A stretch of DNA of 64,000 bases, taken from the NCBI GenBank assembly GCA_004295085.1, contig SHNF01000012.1:1-64000 (forward strand), read 5' to 3'. Position 1 is the stretch's first letter, and every line of letters starts with the position of its first letter. Of the stretch, positions 28,999 to 37,428 are shown piece after piece. Origin of the DNA: Planctomycetota bacterium. Its GTDB lineage: Bacteria > Planctomycetota > UBA1135. Both the position numbers and the translations under genes were made by a program. A model generated the notes under the pieces. The model was given only the letters and a program-made list of their open reading frames with translations, did no database searches and had not been told where the DNA came from.

Positions 28999-30233
28999 AG
29001 ACCGCCGCCGCCGCCGGCTACGACGTGCAGCGCGTGCGCACCGACTTCCCGGCGCTGCACCAGCAGGTCCACGGCCATCCGCTGGTCTATCTCGACAACG
29101 CGGCCACCGCCCAGAAGCCGCGCGCGGTGCTGGATGCCATGGCGCGTTTCTACGAGCGCGACTGCGCCAACATCCACCGCGGCGTGCACGCCCTCAGCCA
29201 GCGCGCCACCGAGTCCTACGAGGCCGCCCGCCGCGCGCTCGCCGCCCTGCTGCACGCGGCCGACCCGCGCGAGATCGTGTTCGTGCGCGGCGCCACCGAG
29301 GCGGTCAACCTGGTGGCGCAGTCCTACGCCCGCCCGCGCCTGCGCCCCGGCGACGAGGTGCTCATCACCTGGATGGAGCACCACAGCAACATCGTGCCCT
29401 GGCAGATGCTGTGCGAGCAGACCGGCGCCACGCTGCGCGTGGCCCCGATCGACGACGCCGGCGCGCTGATCGTGCCCGAGTTCCAGCGCCTGCTGTCGAC
29501 GCGCACCCGTATCGCCGCCTTCGCCCACGTCAGCAACGCGCTGGGCACCATCAACCCGGTGCGCGCCCTCGTGGACCAGGCCCACGCCGCCGGCGCCAAG
29601 GTCCTCGTCGACGGCGCCCAGGCCGCGCCGCACCTGCGCCCGGACGTGGCCGCGCTGGGCTGCGACTTCTACTGCGTCAGCGGCCACAAGATGTACGGCC
29701 CCACCGGCAGCGGCGTGCTGTGGGCCCGCGCCGAGCTGCTGGAGGCCATGCCGCCCTACCAGGGCGGCGGCGACATGATCCGCTCGGTGCGCTTCGAGAA
29801 GACCACCTACAACGACCTGCCCTTCAAGTTCGAGGCCGGAACGCCCAACATCGCCGGCGGCATCGGCCTGGGCGCCGCCGCGGAGTACCTGCTGCGCCTC
29901 GGCCACGAAGCCATCACCGCGCACGAGCAGTCGCTGCTGGCGCGCGCCACCGCGGCCCTGCAGCAGGTCCCGGGCCTGCGCCTGATCGGCACCGCCCCCC
30001 ACAAGGCCGCCGTGATCAGCTTCACGCTGGACGGCGTCCACCCCCACGACGCCGGCACCATCCTGGATCAGGAAGGCATCGCCGTGCGCACCGGCCACCA
30101 TTGCGCGCAGCCGGTCATGGAGCGCTTCGGCGTCCCCGCCACCGTGCGCGCCTCCTTCGGCCTGTACAACACGCCCGAAGAAGTGGACGCGCTGGTCGCC
30201 GGCCTGCACAAGGTGCTCGAGGTGTTCGCGTAA
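28995..30233 (+). CDS. sufS: Cysteine desulfurase SufS
   Basis: This 412-residue PLP enzyme takes sulfur from cysteine and passes it to SufU. The PLP lysine is near residue 232 in VSGHKMYGPTGSG. The mobile catalytic Cys is in RTGHHCAQP near residue 368, the class II (SufS/CsdA) motif. Family segments YLDNAATAQKP, NIHRGVHALSQRAT and WMEHHSNIVPW are intact. The start is set by a four-base overlap with sufD, and the stop overlaps sufU by one base. Confidence 0.97.
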   Translation: MKTAAAAGYDVQRVRTDFPALHQQVHGHPLVYLDNAATAQKPRAVLDAMARFYERDCANIHRGVHALSQRATESYEAARRALAALLHAADPREIVFVRGATEAVNLVAQSYARPRLRPGDEVLITWMEHHSNIVPWQMLCEQTGATLRVAPIDDAGALIVPEFQRLLSTRTRIAAFAHVSNALGTINPVRALVDQAHAAGAKVLVDGAQAAPHLRPDVAALGCDFYCVSGHKMYGPTGSGVLWARAELLEAMPPYQGGGDMIRSVRFEKTTYNDLPFKFEAGTPNIAGGIGLGAAAEYLLRLGHEAITAHEQSLLARATAALQQVPGLRLIGTAPHKAAVISFTLDGVHPHDAGTILDQEGIAVRTGHHCAQPVMERFGVPATVRASFGLYNTPEEVDALVAGLHKVLEVFA

Positions 30234-30679
30234 TGACCGGCCTCAACGAGCTGTACCAGGACGTCATCCTGCATCACTACAAGTCGCCGCGCAATTACGG
30301 CGAGCTCCCGGGCCACAACCGCGCCGCCGACGGCCACAATCCGCTGTGCGGCGACCGCATCCATCTGACGGCCAGGGTCGAGGACGGCCGGATCGCCGAC
30401 CTGCGCTTCCAGGGCAGCGGCTGCGCCATCTCCACCGCCTCGGCCTCGGTCATGACGGAAGCGGTCAAGGGCAAGACCGAGGACGAGATCCGGGCGCTGT
30501 TTCAGCGCTTTCACGACCTGGTCACCGGCAAACCTGCCGGCGACGGCGCCGAGCTCGGCAAGCTGGAAGTCTTCTCCGGCGTCAGCGAGTTCCCGGTGCG
30601 CGTCAAGTGCGCCACCCTGTGCTGGCATACGCTGCAGGCCGCCCTCAAGAACACACATCAGACCGTGAGCACGGAATGA
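30233..30679 (+). CDS. sufU: Zinc-dependent sulfurtransferase SufU
   Basis: This is a 148-residue SufU-type protein. The conserved cysteines are C39 (PLCGD), C63 (GCAIS) and C126 (KCATLCW), and Asp41 completes the zinc site. The longer insertion around LFQRFHDLVTGKP distinguishes SufU from IscU scaffolds. In this class it accepts sulfur from SufS rather than building clusters, and it stands in for SufE, which is absent from the operon. It overlaps both neighbours. Confidence 0.93.
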   Translation: MTGLNELYQDVILHHYKSPRNYGELPGHNRAADGHNPLCGDRIHLTARVEDGRIADLRFQGSGCAISTASASVMTEAVKGKTEDEIRALFQRFHDLVTGKPAGDGAELGKLEVFSGVSEFPVRVKCATLCWHTLQAALKNTHQTVSTE

Positions 30680-31005
30680 GCGAAACGGCAGAAACCCCGC
30701 AGAAAACGCTGCACGAGCAGGTCGTGGACGTGCTGCGCACCGTGTACGACCCCGAGATCCCGGTCAACATCCACGAGCTGGGCCTGATCTACAACGTGGA
30801 CGTCACGCCGGAAGGAGCGGTCGCGATCCGCATGACCCTCACCTCCCCCATGTGCCCGGTGGCGGGCTCCCTCCCCGTCGAGGTCGAGAACAAGATCAAG
30901 CAGGTTCCCGGCGTCACGTCCGTCGAAGTGGTCCTCTCCTGGGAGCCGCCGTGGGGCCCGGAAATGATGTCCGAAGCCGCCAGGCTGGCGCTGGGCATCA
31001 ACTGA
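30676..31005 (+). CDS. sufT: SufT-like MIP18/DUF59 Fe-S maturation factor
   Basis: This 109-residue protein has the MIP18/DUF59 signature VYDPEIPVNIHELGLIYNVDV and the conserved TSPMCPVAG loop with a single reactive Cys. The end WEPPWGPEMMSEAARLALGI is also typical. Members help deliver clusters to client enzymes and are commonly the last gene of SUF operons in bacteria without SufE. It overlaps sufU by four bases and closes the operon 37 bases before a convergent tRNA gene. Confidence 0.9.
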   Translation: MSETAETPQKTLHEQVVDVLRTVYDPEIPVNIHELGLIYNVDVTPEGAVAIRMTLTSPMCPVAGSLPVEVENKIKQVPGVTSVEVVLSWEPPWGPEMMSEAARLALGIN

Positions 31006-31041
31006 CGCCCGGGTGTCCGGAGGCAGGCGCGCCAGGGAGCG

Positions 31042-31120
31042 TGGTAGCGGAGGTGGGATTCGAACCCACGACAGACGCGGCTTATGAAGCCGCCGCTCTA
31101 ACCAGCTGAGCTACTCCGCC
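31042..31120 (-). tRNA. tRNA-Met (CAT), elongator type
   Basis: The minus strand folds into a cloverleaf. The acceptor is GGCGGAG pairing with CTCCGCT, with a G-T first pair. The D arm is GCTC/GAGC, the anticodon arm is GCGGC-TTCATAA-GCCGC with anticodon CAT, and the T arm is GTGGG-TTCGAAT-CCCAC. The CCA end is encoded. The anticodon stem lacks the three G-C pairs of initiators, so it is an elongator Met tRNA. A lysidine-type Ile tRNA is not excluded. The variable region is seven bases, longer than usual. Confidence 0.92.
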
Positions 31121-31142
31121 CCCGCGTTCTCGGCGGAACATT

Positions 31143-31478
31143 CTAGTCTCCTTCCGGCCGGCCCTCCAGGAGCTCGATCCCGCGCTCGGCCCAGGCCAGC
31201 AGCAGCGCTCCTTCCGGCCCTGCCACAGGATGGTGCGCGCTGCCCGCGGCGAAGCGCTGGAAGCCGCCGGCTGCGTAGCGCCCGCGCGCGTCCGCATACG
31301 CTCCGGCGACCACGAACACCTCCTCGACCCCGCGGTGGCGGTGCGCCGGGTACGAGCTGCCCGGCTGCATGGCGATGAGGACGCGCGCCGAGCCGTCCGG
31401 CCGGCTCTCCAGGAACGCCAGGGACACGCCCGGCCAGGACGTGGTCTTCCAGTCGAGCTGCGGGTAGCGCTCGCGCAT
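31143..31478 (-). CDS. Single-domain cupin protein (ChrR-like)
   Basis: This is a 111-residue cupin. Motif 1 is YPAHRHRGVEEVFVVAG (two His and a Glu for metal), and motif 2 is FAAGSAHHPVAGPEG, with one or two His. The arrangement resembles the C-terminal cupin of ChrR-type anti-sigma factors and of small dioxygenase-like proteins. There is no zinc anti-sigma domain and no adjacent sigma gene, so it more likely acts alone as a metal-binding or sensing protein. It is divergent from a TlpA-like gene with only 25 bases between start codons. Confidence 0.8.
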   Translation of the reverse strand: MRERYPQLDWKTTSWPGVSLAFLESRPDGSARVLIAMQPGSSYPAHRHRGVEEVFVVAGAYADARGRYAAGGFQRFAAGSAHHPVAGPEGALLLAWAERGIELLEGRPEGD

Positions 31479-31486
31479 GCCGCAGC

Positions 31487-31493
31487 TAACCTA
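31487..31493. promoter_or_regulatory. Overlapping back-to-back -10 elements of the cupin and TlpA genes
   Basis: TAACCT on the plus strand (31487-31492) lies 11 bases before the TlpA ATG, and TAGGTT on the minus strand (31493-31488) lies nine bases before the cupin ATG. Both sit in the 25-base gap, so the two promoters physically exclude one another if used. Confidence 0.35.
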
Positions 31494-31503
31494 ACCGCTC
31501 GCC

Positions 31504-32454
31504 ATGTTGCTGACTCTGACGCTGACGCTCGCGGCCTTGCAGGATCCGCCCCCCCCGCCGCCGGACCCGGCGCAGGAACGGGAGGCCGCGGCGCTGGACG
31601 CCTATGACGCGTTTTCACGGGAGAACCGGCCGGCGCCGGGGGCCACTCCCGAGCAGGTCGCCGAGCGGGCCAAAGGGCTGCGCGCCCGGCTCGCTGCCTT
31701 CGCCGAGCAGTGGACGGGCACTGCAGCGTCCTACCGGGCGCTGCTGGACGCCGCCGGACTGGATCTGCACCTCCTCAACCTTCCGGACGACGGGCTCAAG
31801 CTGCTCTCCGGCATCTACGACGCATTGAAGGCGCGCACCGAGCCCCTGCCGCAGCGCGCGCGCCTGAGCGCCGGCCTGGTCGGCCTGCAGTACGCCGAGG
31901 AGCTGCTGCGCCTGGAGCGCTATGGCGACGCCGAGCCGGTGCTGGAAGAGCTCGCGGCCGCCGGCGGACCGGAGAAGGCGCGCGCGCGCGCGGCGCTGCG
32001 CCGCCTCCCGCTCCTGCGCAGCCTTGCGATCGGGCAGCCGCTGCCCGCGTTCACCGGCACCGATCTGGACGGCCAGGAGGCGCGCCTGGCCGACTTCGCC
32101 GGGAAGGTGCTGTTGCTCGACTTCTGGGCCACCTGGTGCGGCCCCTGCCGCGTCGAGATGCCGCACCTGGTGGCGGCCTACCAGCAGTTCCACGAGCAGG
32201 GCTTCGAAATCCTGGGCGTGTCCCTGGACCAGGCGGACTCGGCCGACGCGGTGCGCGCGTTCGCCACGGACAACCACATGCCGTGGCGGCAGATCTACGA
32301 CGGCGGCTACCACGACGCGGCGCTGGCGCGACAGTACCTGGTCCAGGTCATCCCGGCTTCCATCCTGGTGGATCGCAAGGGCGTCATCCGCCACCGCAAC
32401 CTGCGCGGAGCAGCGCTGGCACAGGCCGTCGGCGAGCTGCTGGCCGAGCCCTAG
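31504..32454 (+). CDS. Secreted TlpA-like thiol-disulfide oxidoreductase
   Basis: This is a 316-residue protein with a short signal peptide (MLLTLTLTLAALQ) and a Pro-rich start. Residues about 20-165 form a helical domain. Residues 175-316 are a thioredoxin-fold TlpA/ResA domain with the redox motif WCGPC (FWATWCGPCRVEMP), the AdoMet-unrelated insertion GVSLDQADS, and the cis-Pro in VIPASILVDRKG. It would reduce or exchange disulfides in the periplasm, for example in cytochrome maturation. Its 3' end overlaps the convergent gltX by four bases. Confidence 0.88.
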   Translation: MLLTLTLTLAALQDPPPPPPDPAQEREAAALDAYDAFSRENRPAPGATPEQVAERAKGLRARLAAFAEQWTGTAASYRALLDAAGLDLHLLNLPDDGLKLLSGIYDALKARTEPLPQRARLSAGLVGLQYAEELLRLERYGDAEPVLEELAAAGGPEKARARAALRRLPLLRSLAIGQPLPAFTGTDLDGQEARLADFAGKVLLLDFWATWCGPCRVEMPHLVAAYQQFHEQGFEILGVSLDQADSADAVRAFATDNHMPWRQIYDGGYHDAALARQYLVQVIPASILVDRKGVIRHRNLRGAALAQAVGELLAEP

Positions 32455-33896
32455 GCCCGGGACCGCGGCGACATCTTCAGGCGCGCCAGGGCGCGCTCGC
32501 GCCCGAGCAGGCCCAGGATCTCGGCCACGGGCGGGCCGCCGAGCGTGCCGGTCAGCGCGGCGCGCATGGGCTTCAGCAGGCGTCCCAGGGGGATGTTGCG
32601 CTCCCTGGCGTAGTCCTTGGTCCAGGCTTCGAAGTCCGGCGGCGGGAACGCGGCTTCGTTGGCGAGGGCGTCGGCGACCGCAGCCAGCTGATTCCGGGCC
32701 TCGATGTCGGCCAGCACGGCACCCGCCGCCTCGTCGGGAGTCAGCTCGTCCTGGAACAGGTAGGCGACGCGCTCCGGCAGCTCGCCGTAGCGGCGGATGC
32801 GCTCGCGCTCGCCCGCGACCACCCGCTCGAGCCAGGCGCGGTCCGTCCTGTCGTTGACCAGCCCGGCTCGTTGCAGCCAGGGCAGCACGCGCTCGGTGAG
32901 CTCGGAAAGCGGCGTGTGGCGGATGTACTCGCCGCAGAGCCAGTGCAGCTTGTCCAGGTCGAAGATGGCGCCGGACCTGGTGATGCGCTTGAGGTCGAAG
33001 TGCGCGGCCATCGCGGCAGGCCCGAAGATCTCGGTCTTGTCGTCGAGGGAGAAGCCGAGCAGGCACAGGAAGTTGAACAGCGCCTCGGGCGGGTAGCCCT
33101 TGTCGCGATAGTCCTCGAGCGCCGTGTCGCCGGTGCGCTTGCTCAGCTTCTTGCCGTCCTTGCCGAGGATCAGCGGCACGTGCGCGTAGACCGGCTCCGC
33201 CAGGCCCAGGGCGCGGAACAGCAGCACCTGCTTGGGCGTGTTGACCAGGTGCTCCTCGCCGCGGATCACGTGGCTGATGTGCATGGCGGCGTCGTCCACC
33301 ACGCAGCAGAAGTTGTACGTGGGCATGCCGCCGCTGCGCACCGCCACCCAGTCCTCCACCTGCTCGGAGCGGAAGTGCACGTCGCCGCGCACGGCGTCCG
33401 GAATGTGGACGTCGGTCCCCTCGGGAACCCGGTGGCGCAGCACGCAGGGCTCGCCGGCGGCGGCGCGACGGTCCGATTCCGCGTGCGCGAGCGTGCGGCA
33501 ATGGCCGTCGTAGCGCGGCGGGAGCCTGGCCGCCTGCTGGGCGGCGCGCACGGCGTCCAGGCGCTCCATGCTGCAGAAGCAGCGGTAGAGGTGGCCTTTC
33601 TCCAACAGCTCGCCGGCCGCCGCGGCGTAGCGCTCCATGCGCTGCGACTGGAAGTATGGCCCATGCAGGCCCCCCTTCTCCGGCCCCTCGTCCCAGTCCA
33701 GGCCCAGCCAGCGCATGCTGGAAAGGATGGAGCGCAGCGACTCCTCGCTGTTGCGCTCCATATCCGTGTCCTCGACGCGCAGGATGAAGACGCCGGCGTT
33801 GCGGCGGGCGAAGGCCCAGTTGAACAACGCCGTGCGCGCGCCGCCGATGTGCAGGCGGCCCGTCGGGCTCGGCGCGAAGCGGACGCGGACGTTCAT
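32451..33896 (-). CDS. gltX: Glutamyl-tRNA synthetase
   Basis: This 481-residue class I synthetase charges tRNA with glutamate. The HIGH motif is HIGGART within FAPSPTGRLHIGGARTALFN, and the KMSKR motif is KLSKRTGD. The FIL.VEDTD ATP/Glu site is present near the N-terminus, and the C-terminal anticodon-binding helices are full length. Segments such as YPPEALFNFLCLLGFS identify bacterial GluRS rather than GlnRS. It starts 10 bases after a TGCAAT hexamer that lies just beyond a large hairpin. Confidence 0.97.
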   Translation of the reverse strand: MNVRVRFAPSPTGRLHIGGARTALFNWAFARRNAGVFILRVEDTDMERNSEESLRSILSSMRWLGLDWDEGPEKGGLHGPYFQSQRMERYAAAAGELLEKGHLYRCFCSMERLDAVRAAQQAARLPPRYDGHCRTLAHAESDRRAAAGEPCVLRHRVPEGTDVHIPDAVRGDVHFRSEQVEDWVAVRSGGMPTYNFCCVVDDAAMHISHVIRGEEHLVNTPKQVLLFRALGLAEPVYAHVPLILGKDGKKLSKRTGDTALEDYRDKGYPPEALFNFLCLLGFSLDDKTEIFGPAAMAAHFDLKRITRSGAIFDLDKLHWLCGEYIRHTPLSELTERVLPWLQRAGLVNDRTDRAWLERVVAGERERIRRYGELPERVAYLFQDELTPDEAAGAVLADIEARNQLAAVADALANEAAFPPPDFEAWTKDYARERNIPLGRLLKPMRAALTGTLGGPPVAEILGLLGRERALARLKMSPRSRA

Positions 33897-33912
33897 GCGG
33901 GCGAGAATTGCA

Positions 33913-33945
33913 GAGGGAGGCGCGGATTGCCTCCGCGCCTCCCTC
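33913..33945 (-). terminator. Hairpin terminator between the secreted paralogue and gltX
   Basis: A perfect 13-pair stem (33913-33925 with 33933-33945) closes a seven-base loop. On the minus strand it lies just downstream of the 33967-35631 gene and is followed by TGCAATTCTC rather than a T-run. It most likely ends that gene's transcript, and the gltX promoter -10 is directly beyond it. Confidence 0.6.
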
Positions 33946-33966
33946 GAATGGGTCAGGCGGGCCGGT

Positions 33967-35631
33967 CTATGGCAGCAGTTGCAGCGACACGCGGTTGGTC
34001 AGGTGGCCGCCGCCGCCGCCCTTGATGCCGCCCTGCACGTGCACCGTGCGGCCGGCGAGCCCCGGCTTGGGAGGAACGCCGAGGTTCGCGTTGAGGCCGC
34101 CCGGCGGGATCGAGAACGGCCCGAGTACATCCAGAATCGTGCTCCCGTCCAATTCACTGACGCCGAAGGGCGTCATGGTGCTGCCGAGCGCGGTGGCGAC
34201 GCCCAGTTGCACGGAGTTGCCGGTGTCGGCGACGGTCACGTTGACCATGCCGCCCAGCGTCGGCCGGCCGAGGATATGGAGCTCCTGCTCGGTCGGGTCG
34301 AGACAGACGACCTCGCCGCCGTTACCGCCGACGTTGGCGTGCACGTCCTTGGTGCCGAAGGCCGAGACGTTGCCGGCGGCATCGATCGCGGTCGTGAAGG
34401 CCGAGCCGCTCCCGTCATAGGAAGCGGTCAGGTTGCCGGCGCTGTCGTAGACGTAGCACTCGGGCGTGACATTGCCCGAGTCCCCCCAGGACGCGCCCGC
34501 CACGTAGTCGCCAGCGTCGTCCGTGTCCACGCCGTAGGTCACGAGCTGGTAGATCGTGCCGGGAGCGTCCAGGGGCGTCCGGAAGAAGTCCACGTTGTTG
34601 GTCACGTCGTACAGGCCGGTCTCGATGTGGTCGTAGGACGGGCTGTAGCGCTGGACCGTGTAGGCGCAGCGGCTGCCGTCGGTGTTCAGGTCCAGCCAGC
34701 CCACGTAGGTCGAGCCGGGAATCGCGGGGTTGGACTGCATGGTCCACACGCCCGGGCTGGTCTCCCTCCACACCTGGAAGTAGCCGAAGAAGCCGAAGGC
34801 GTAGCTCTTGCCGTCGCCGCTGAAGGCATGCGAGTCGAAGGAGCCGCCGATGTACTGGTCCTGGATCACGGTGGCGCTGGCGATGTCGTAGACGTTGCCG
34901 TGCACGCCGATGTTGAAGTAGGCGCGCGTGCCGTCGTCACTGAGGCGGGTCTGGCGCGAGTGGAAGTAGTCGAAGCCGAAGTCGAACTCGCTGAGCTGCC
35001 CGCTGCTGATCGGCGTGCCGTCGGCCATGAAGGCCTCGACGCGCAGCTTGAGGATGTTGGGATCGGCCTTCCAGGCCAGGATGACCGAGCCGTCGTCGCT
35101 GACCGCCACGCCGCCGCCGAAGTAGTTCAGCGTGCGCGGGAAGGTGTACGACCAGAGCGGGGTGCCGTTGCCGGCCGTGTCCCAGACGTAGACGGTGGCC
35201 TCGAAGTCGTAGTTGAAGGTGGGGTCCATGTCCACGATCTGCATGCCGGCGCAGATCCCGGCGTGGTCGGCCACGGACACCTGCGGCTCCTCGGAAGCCG
35301 GGGTAGGGAAGTCCCAGACGTTGCTGGCGCTCCCGCCCGGGTACAGGGTGATGCGCTGGTTGTTGAGCCACTTGCCGGCCATGACGTCGGCGCCATCGTT
35401 GCCGATGGAGACGTCATTGCAGATCCAGAACGTGGAGTTGTCCGGATCCACCCAGCGCGGCGTCGTGACGACATTGACGTGACCGCCTTGAGCACGGGTG
35501 TAGGTCACGCCGCCGGAGCGGTACTCACGCACCATCTCCGGGCCCAGCGGGCCGACTTCCATGCGTTGAGAAACTTCCATGGGCTGCTGGCCTTGCGCCA
35601 GAGCGAGGAGGGGAAGCAGCAACACGTTCAT
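33967..35631 (-). CDS. Secreted beta-propeller-like protein, paralogue A
   Basis: This 554-residue protein has an N-terminal signal peptide (MNVLLLPLLALAQGQQ). The body is rich in beta strands with recurrent Asp-Gly turns (SDDGSVILAWKAD, SDDGTRAYFNIG, SGDGKSYAFGFFGYFQVW), suggesting a propeller. The C-terminal module ends TVHVQGG...HLTNRVSLQLLP and recurs in the neighbour. I do not recognise a catalytic motif. It is the closest relative of the next gene upstream, sharing strand order and C-terminal module, so the pair arose by tandem duplication. A hairpin terminator follows it. Confidence 0.7.
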   Translation of the reverse strand: MNVLLLPLLALAQGQQPMEVSQRMEVGPLGPEMVREYRSGGVTYTRAQGGHVNVVTTPRWVDPDNSTFWICNDVSIGNDGADVMAGKWLNNQRITLYPGGSASNVWDFPTPASEEPQVSVADHAGICAGMQIVDMDPTFNYDFEATVYVWDTAGNGTPLWSYTFPRTLNYFGGGVAVSDDGSVILAWKADPNILKLRVEAFMADGTPISSGQLSEFDFGFDYFHSRQTRLSDDGTRAYFNIGVHGNVYDIASATVIQDQYIGGSFDSHAFSGDGKSYAFGFFGYFQVWRETSPGVWTMQSNPAIPGSTYVGWLDLNTDGSRCAYTVQRYSPSYDHIETGLYDVTNNVDFFRTPLDAPGTIYQLVTYGVDTDDAGDYVAGASWGDSGNVTPECYVYDSAGNLTASYDGSGSAFTTAIDAAGNVSAFGTKDVHANVGGNGGEVVCLDPTEQELHILGRPTLGGMVNVTVADTGNSVQLGVATALGSTMTPFGVSELDGSTILDVLGPFSIPPGGLNANLGVPPKPGLAGRTVHVQGGIKGGGGGHLTNRVSLQLLP

Positions 35632-35729
35632 TGCAGTCCTCTTGGGTAGGGACGGGTTGTAAGGGTGATGGACTCAACCGGCAACGGGGCAGCCGCCTGG
35701 ATTCTACGCTCCGCGTCAAGGTGCCCGCA

Positions 35730-37385
35730 TCAGGGCACTAGCTGCAGCGTCGCGCGGTTGGTCAGGTGCGGTCCGGACGGGCCGCTGACCACACCTTGCA
35801 CGTGAACATCGTCGCCGGACAAGATGACCACGTTCGGAATGCGTACGCTTTGGTTGAGGCCGCCCGGCGGGATCCGTACTGGTCCGTAGCGGCGCAGCAG
35901 AGTCGTCAGGTCCAGCTCCGAGACCAGCCCGGAGATCGGGCTCGCGCCCAGCCTGTCGCACACGTAGACCGTGACCGCGCCGCCGGTCTTGTCCTGCCGC
36001 CACTCGACCAGCTCGCCCAGCCTGGGCAGGCCCAGCACGTGCATCTCCTGGCCTTGCGCGTCGCAGGCGACGACGTCGCCGCCGTCGCCGGACACGCCTG
36101 CGTGCACCGCCTGGACGCCGAAGCACACGACGTCGCCGTCCGGATCGAAACCCAGGCCGAGCGCCGAGCCGCGGGCGTCGAAGGAGCAGGTGAGTTCGCC
36201 GGCGGCGTCGTACACGAAGCCCTCCGGCACGCGATTCTGCGACTCGCCCCAGGAGATGCCGGCCACGAACTCGCCACGGTCGTCCACTTCCAGGCCGCTG
36301 CTGGCCAGCTGCTGCGTGGTGCCGGGGGCGTCGAAGGCCGCCCGGAACAAGTCCGCAGCCAGATCCACGTCGTAGAGGCCGGTCTCGATGCGGTCGAAGG
36401 CGGGCGCGTAGCGCTGGAAGCTGTAGCCGCAGCGGCTGCCGTCCTGGTCCAGGTCCAGCCAGGCGGCGTAGCTGCCCGCCGGAGCCGCGACGGATGCGAG
36501 CCGGGTCCAGGTGCCCGGCGCGCTCTCGCCCCAGACCTCGAAGCCGCCGAATCCGCCGCAGGCGAAGCGGCGGCCGTCGCCGCTGAGCGCATGGGCGTCG
36601 AAGTCGCCGTCCAGCGGGTGCTGGTACAGGATCGAGCCGGAACTGACGTCGAAGATGACGGCGGCGGAACCGATGGCGAGGTAGGCGCGCCGGCCGAGGT
36701 CGCCCAGCCGCACCTGGCGCGCCTCGAAGGCGGTGCTCAGTCCGTCCGTGGTGGAGAGCAGAGCGCTGGAGAGCGGCGCACCGTTGCCGTGGAAGGCTTC
36801 CACGCGCAGGCGCCGCAGCCCCGCGTCGGCCTTCCAGGCCAGCACCAGTGCACCGGAGTCGTTCAGGAGCACGCCCCCGCTGGCGCTCCCGCCGCTGGCC
36901 GGGAAGACGTAGGACCACTCCGGAGCGCCCGCCCCGGCGGTGTCGAAGACGTGCAGGGTGGCCTGGTAGTCCGCGCGCAGGGGGTCGGGATCCAGATCGC
37001 GGGACAGGAGCGCGGCGGCCCGCCCGGCGCGGTCCGCGACCGCGACCGCGGGATCGGTCACGCCCGCGGCCGGGAACTCGAACACGGGAGTGGATGCGCC
37101 CTGCGGATACAGGCTCAGGCGCCCGTTGTTGCGCGCCTTGGACGCGAACACCACGCCCCCGTTCATGCCCACGGCCACGTCGTTGCAGGCCCAGGCCAGG
37201 CCGCCGTCGCCGTCGGTCCAGCGCGGGCTCGAGACCAGTGCCTGGCGCCGCGGCCCGGCGGACGCTGCCGCCGGTCCCTGGGACGCGCCCGCGGGCAGCA
37301 CGTACGCGCCCTGCGCCGTCACCACCAGGCGCTGCCCAGAGGGGTCCTGGACCAGCAGAACGAGAACGAACGGCAGGATGGCCAT
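35730..37385 (-). CDS. Secreted beta-propeller-like protein, paralogue B
   Basis: This 551-residue protein starts at the ATG at 37385, where GAGGA lies seven bases upstream and the signal peptide MAILPFVLVLLVQ begins. The body aligns with the neighbouring gene: LVLAWKADAGLRRLRVEAFHGNG against ILAWKADPNILKLRVEAFMADG, and SGDGRRFACGGFGGFEVW against SGDGKSYAFGFFGYFQVW. The C-terminus DDVHVQGVVSGPSGPHLTNRATLQLVP matches the shared module. A longer open frame to 37499 lacks a signal peptide. The function is unknown. Both copies look intact, so both may be under selection. Confidence 0.7.
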   Translation of the reverse strand: MAILPFVLVLLVQDPSGQRLVVTAQGAYVLPAGASQGPAAASAGPRRQALVSSPRWTDGDGGLAWACNDVAVGMNGGVVFASKARNNGRLSLYPQGASTPVFEFPAAGVTDPAVAVADRAGRAAALLSRDLDPDPLRADYQATLHVFDTAGAGAPEWSYVFPASGGSASGGVLLNDSGALVLAWKADAGLRRLRVEAFHGNGAPLSSALLSTTDGLSTAFEARQVRLGDLGRRAYLAIGSAAVIFDVSSGSILYQHPLDGDFDAHALSGDGRRFACGGFGGFEVWGESAPGTWTRLASVAAPAGSYAAWLDLDQDGSRCGYSFQRYAPAFDRIETGLYDVDLAADLFRAAFDAPGTTQQLASSGLEVDDRGEFVAGISWGESQNRVPEGFVYDAAGELTCSFDARGSALGLGFDPDGDVVCFGVQAVHAGVSGDGGDVVACDAQGQEMHVLGLPRLGELVEWRQDKTGGAVTVYVCDRLGASPISGLVSELDLTTLLRRYGPVRIPPGGLNQSVRIPNVVILSGDDVHVQGVVSGPSGPHLTNRATLQLVP

Positions 37386-37428
37386 GGGAGGATCCTCGCC
37401 GTCCAGTCTAGAGCGCGCTCGCGACCGG

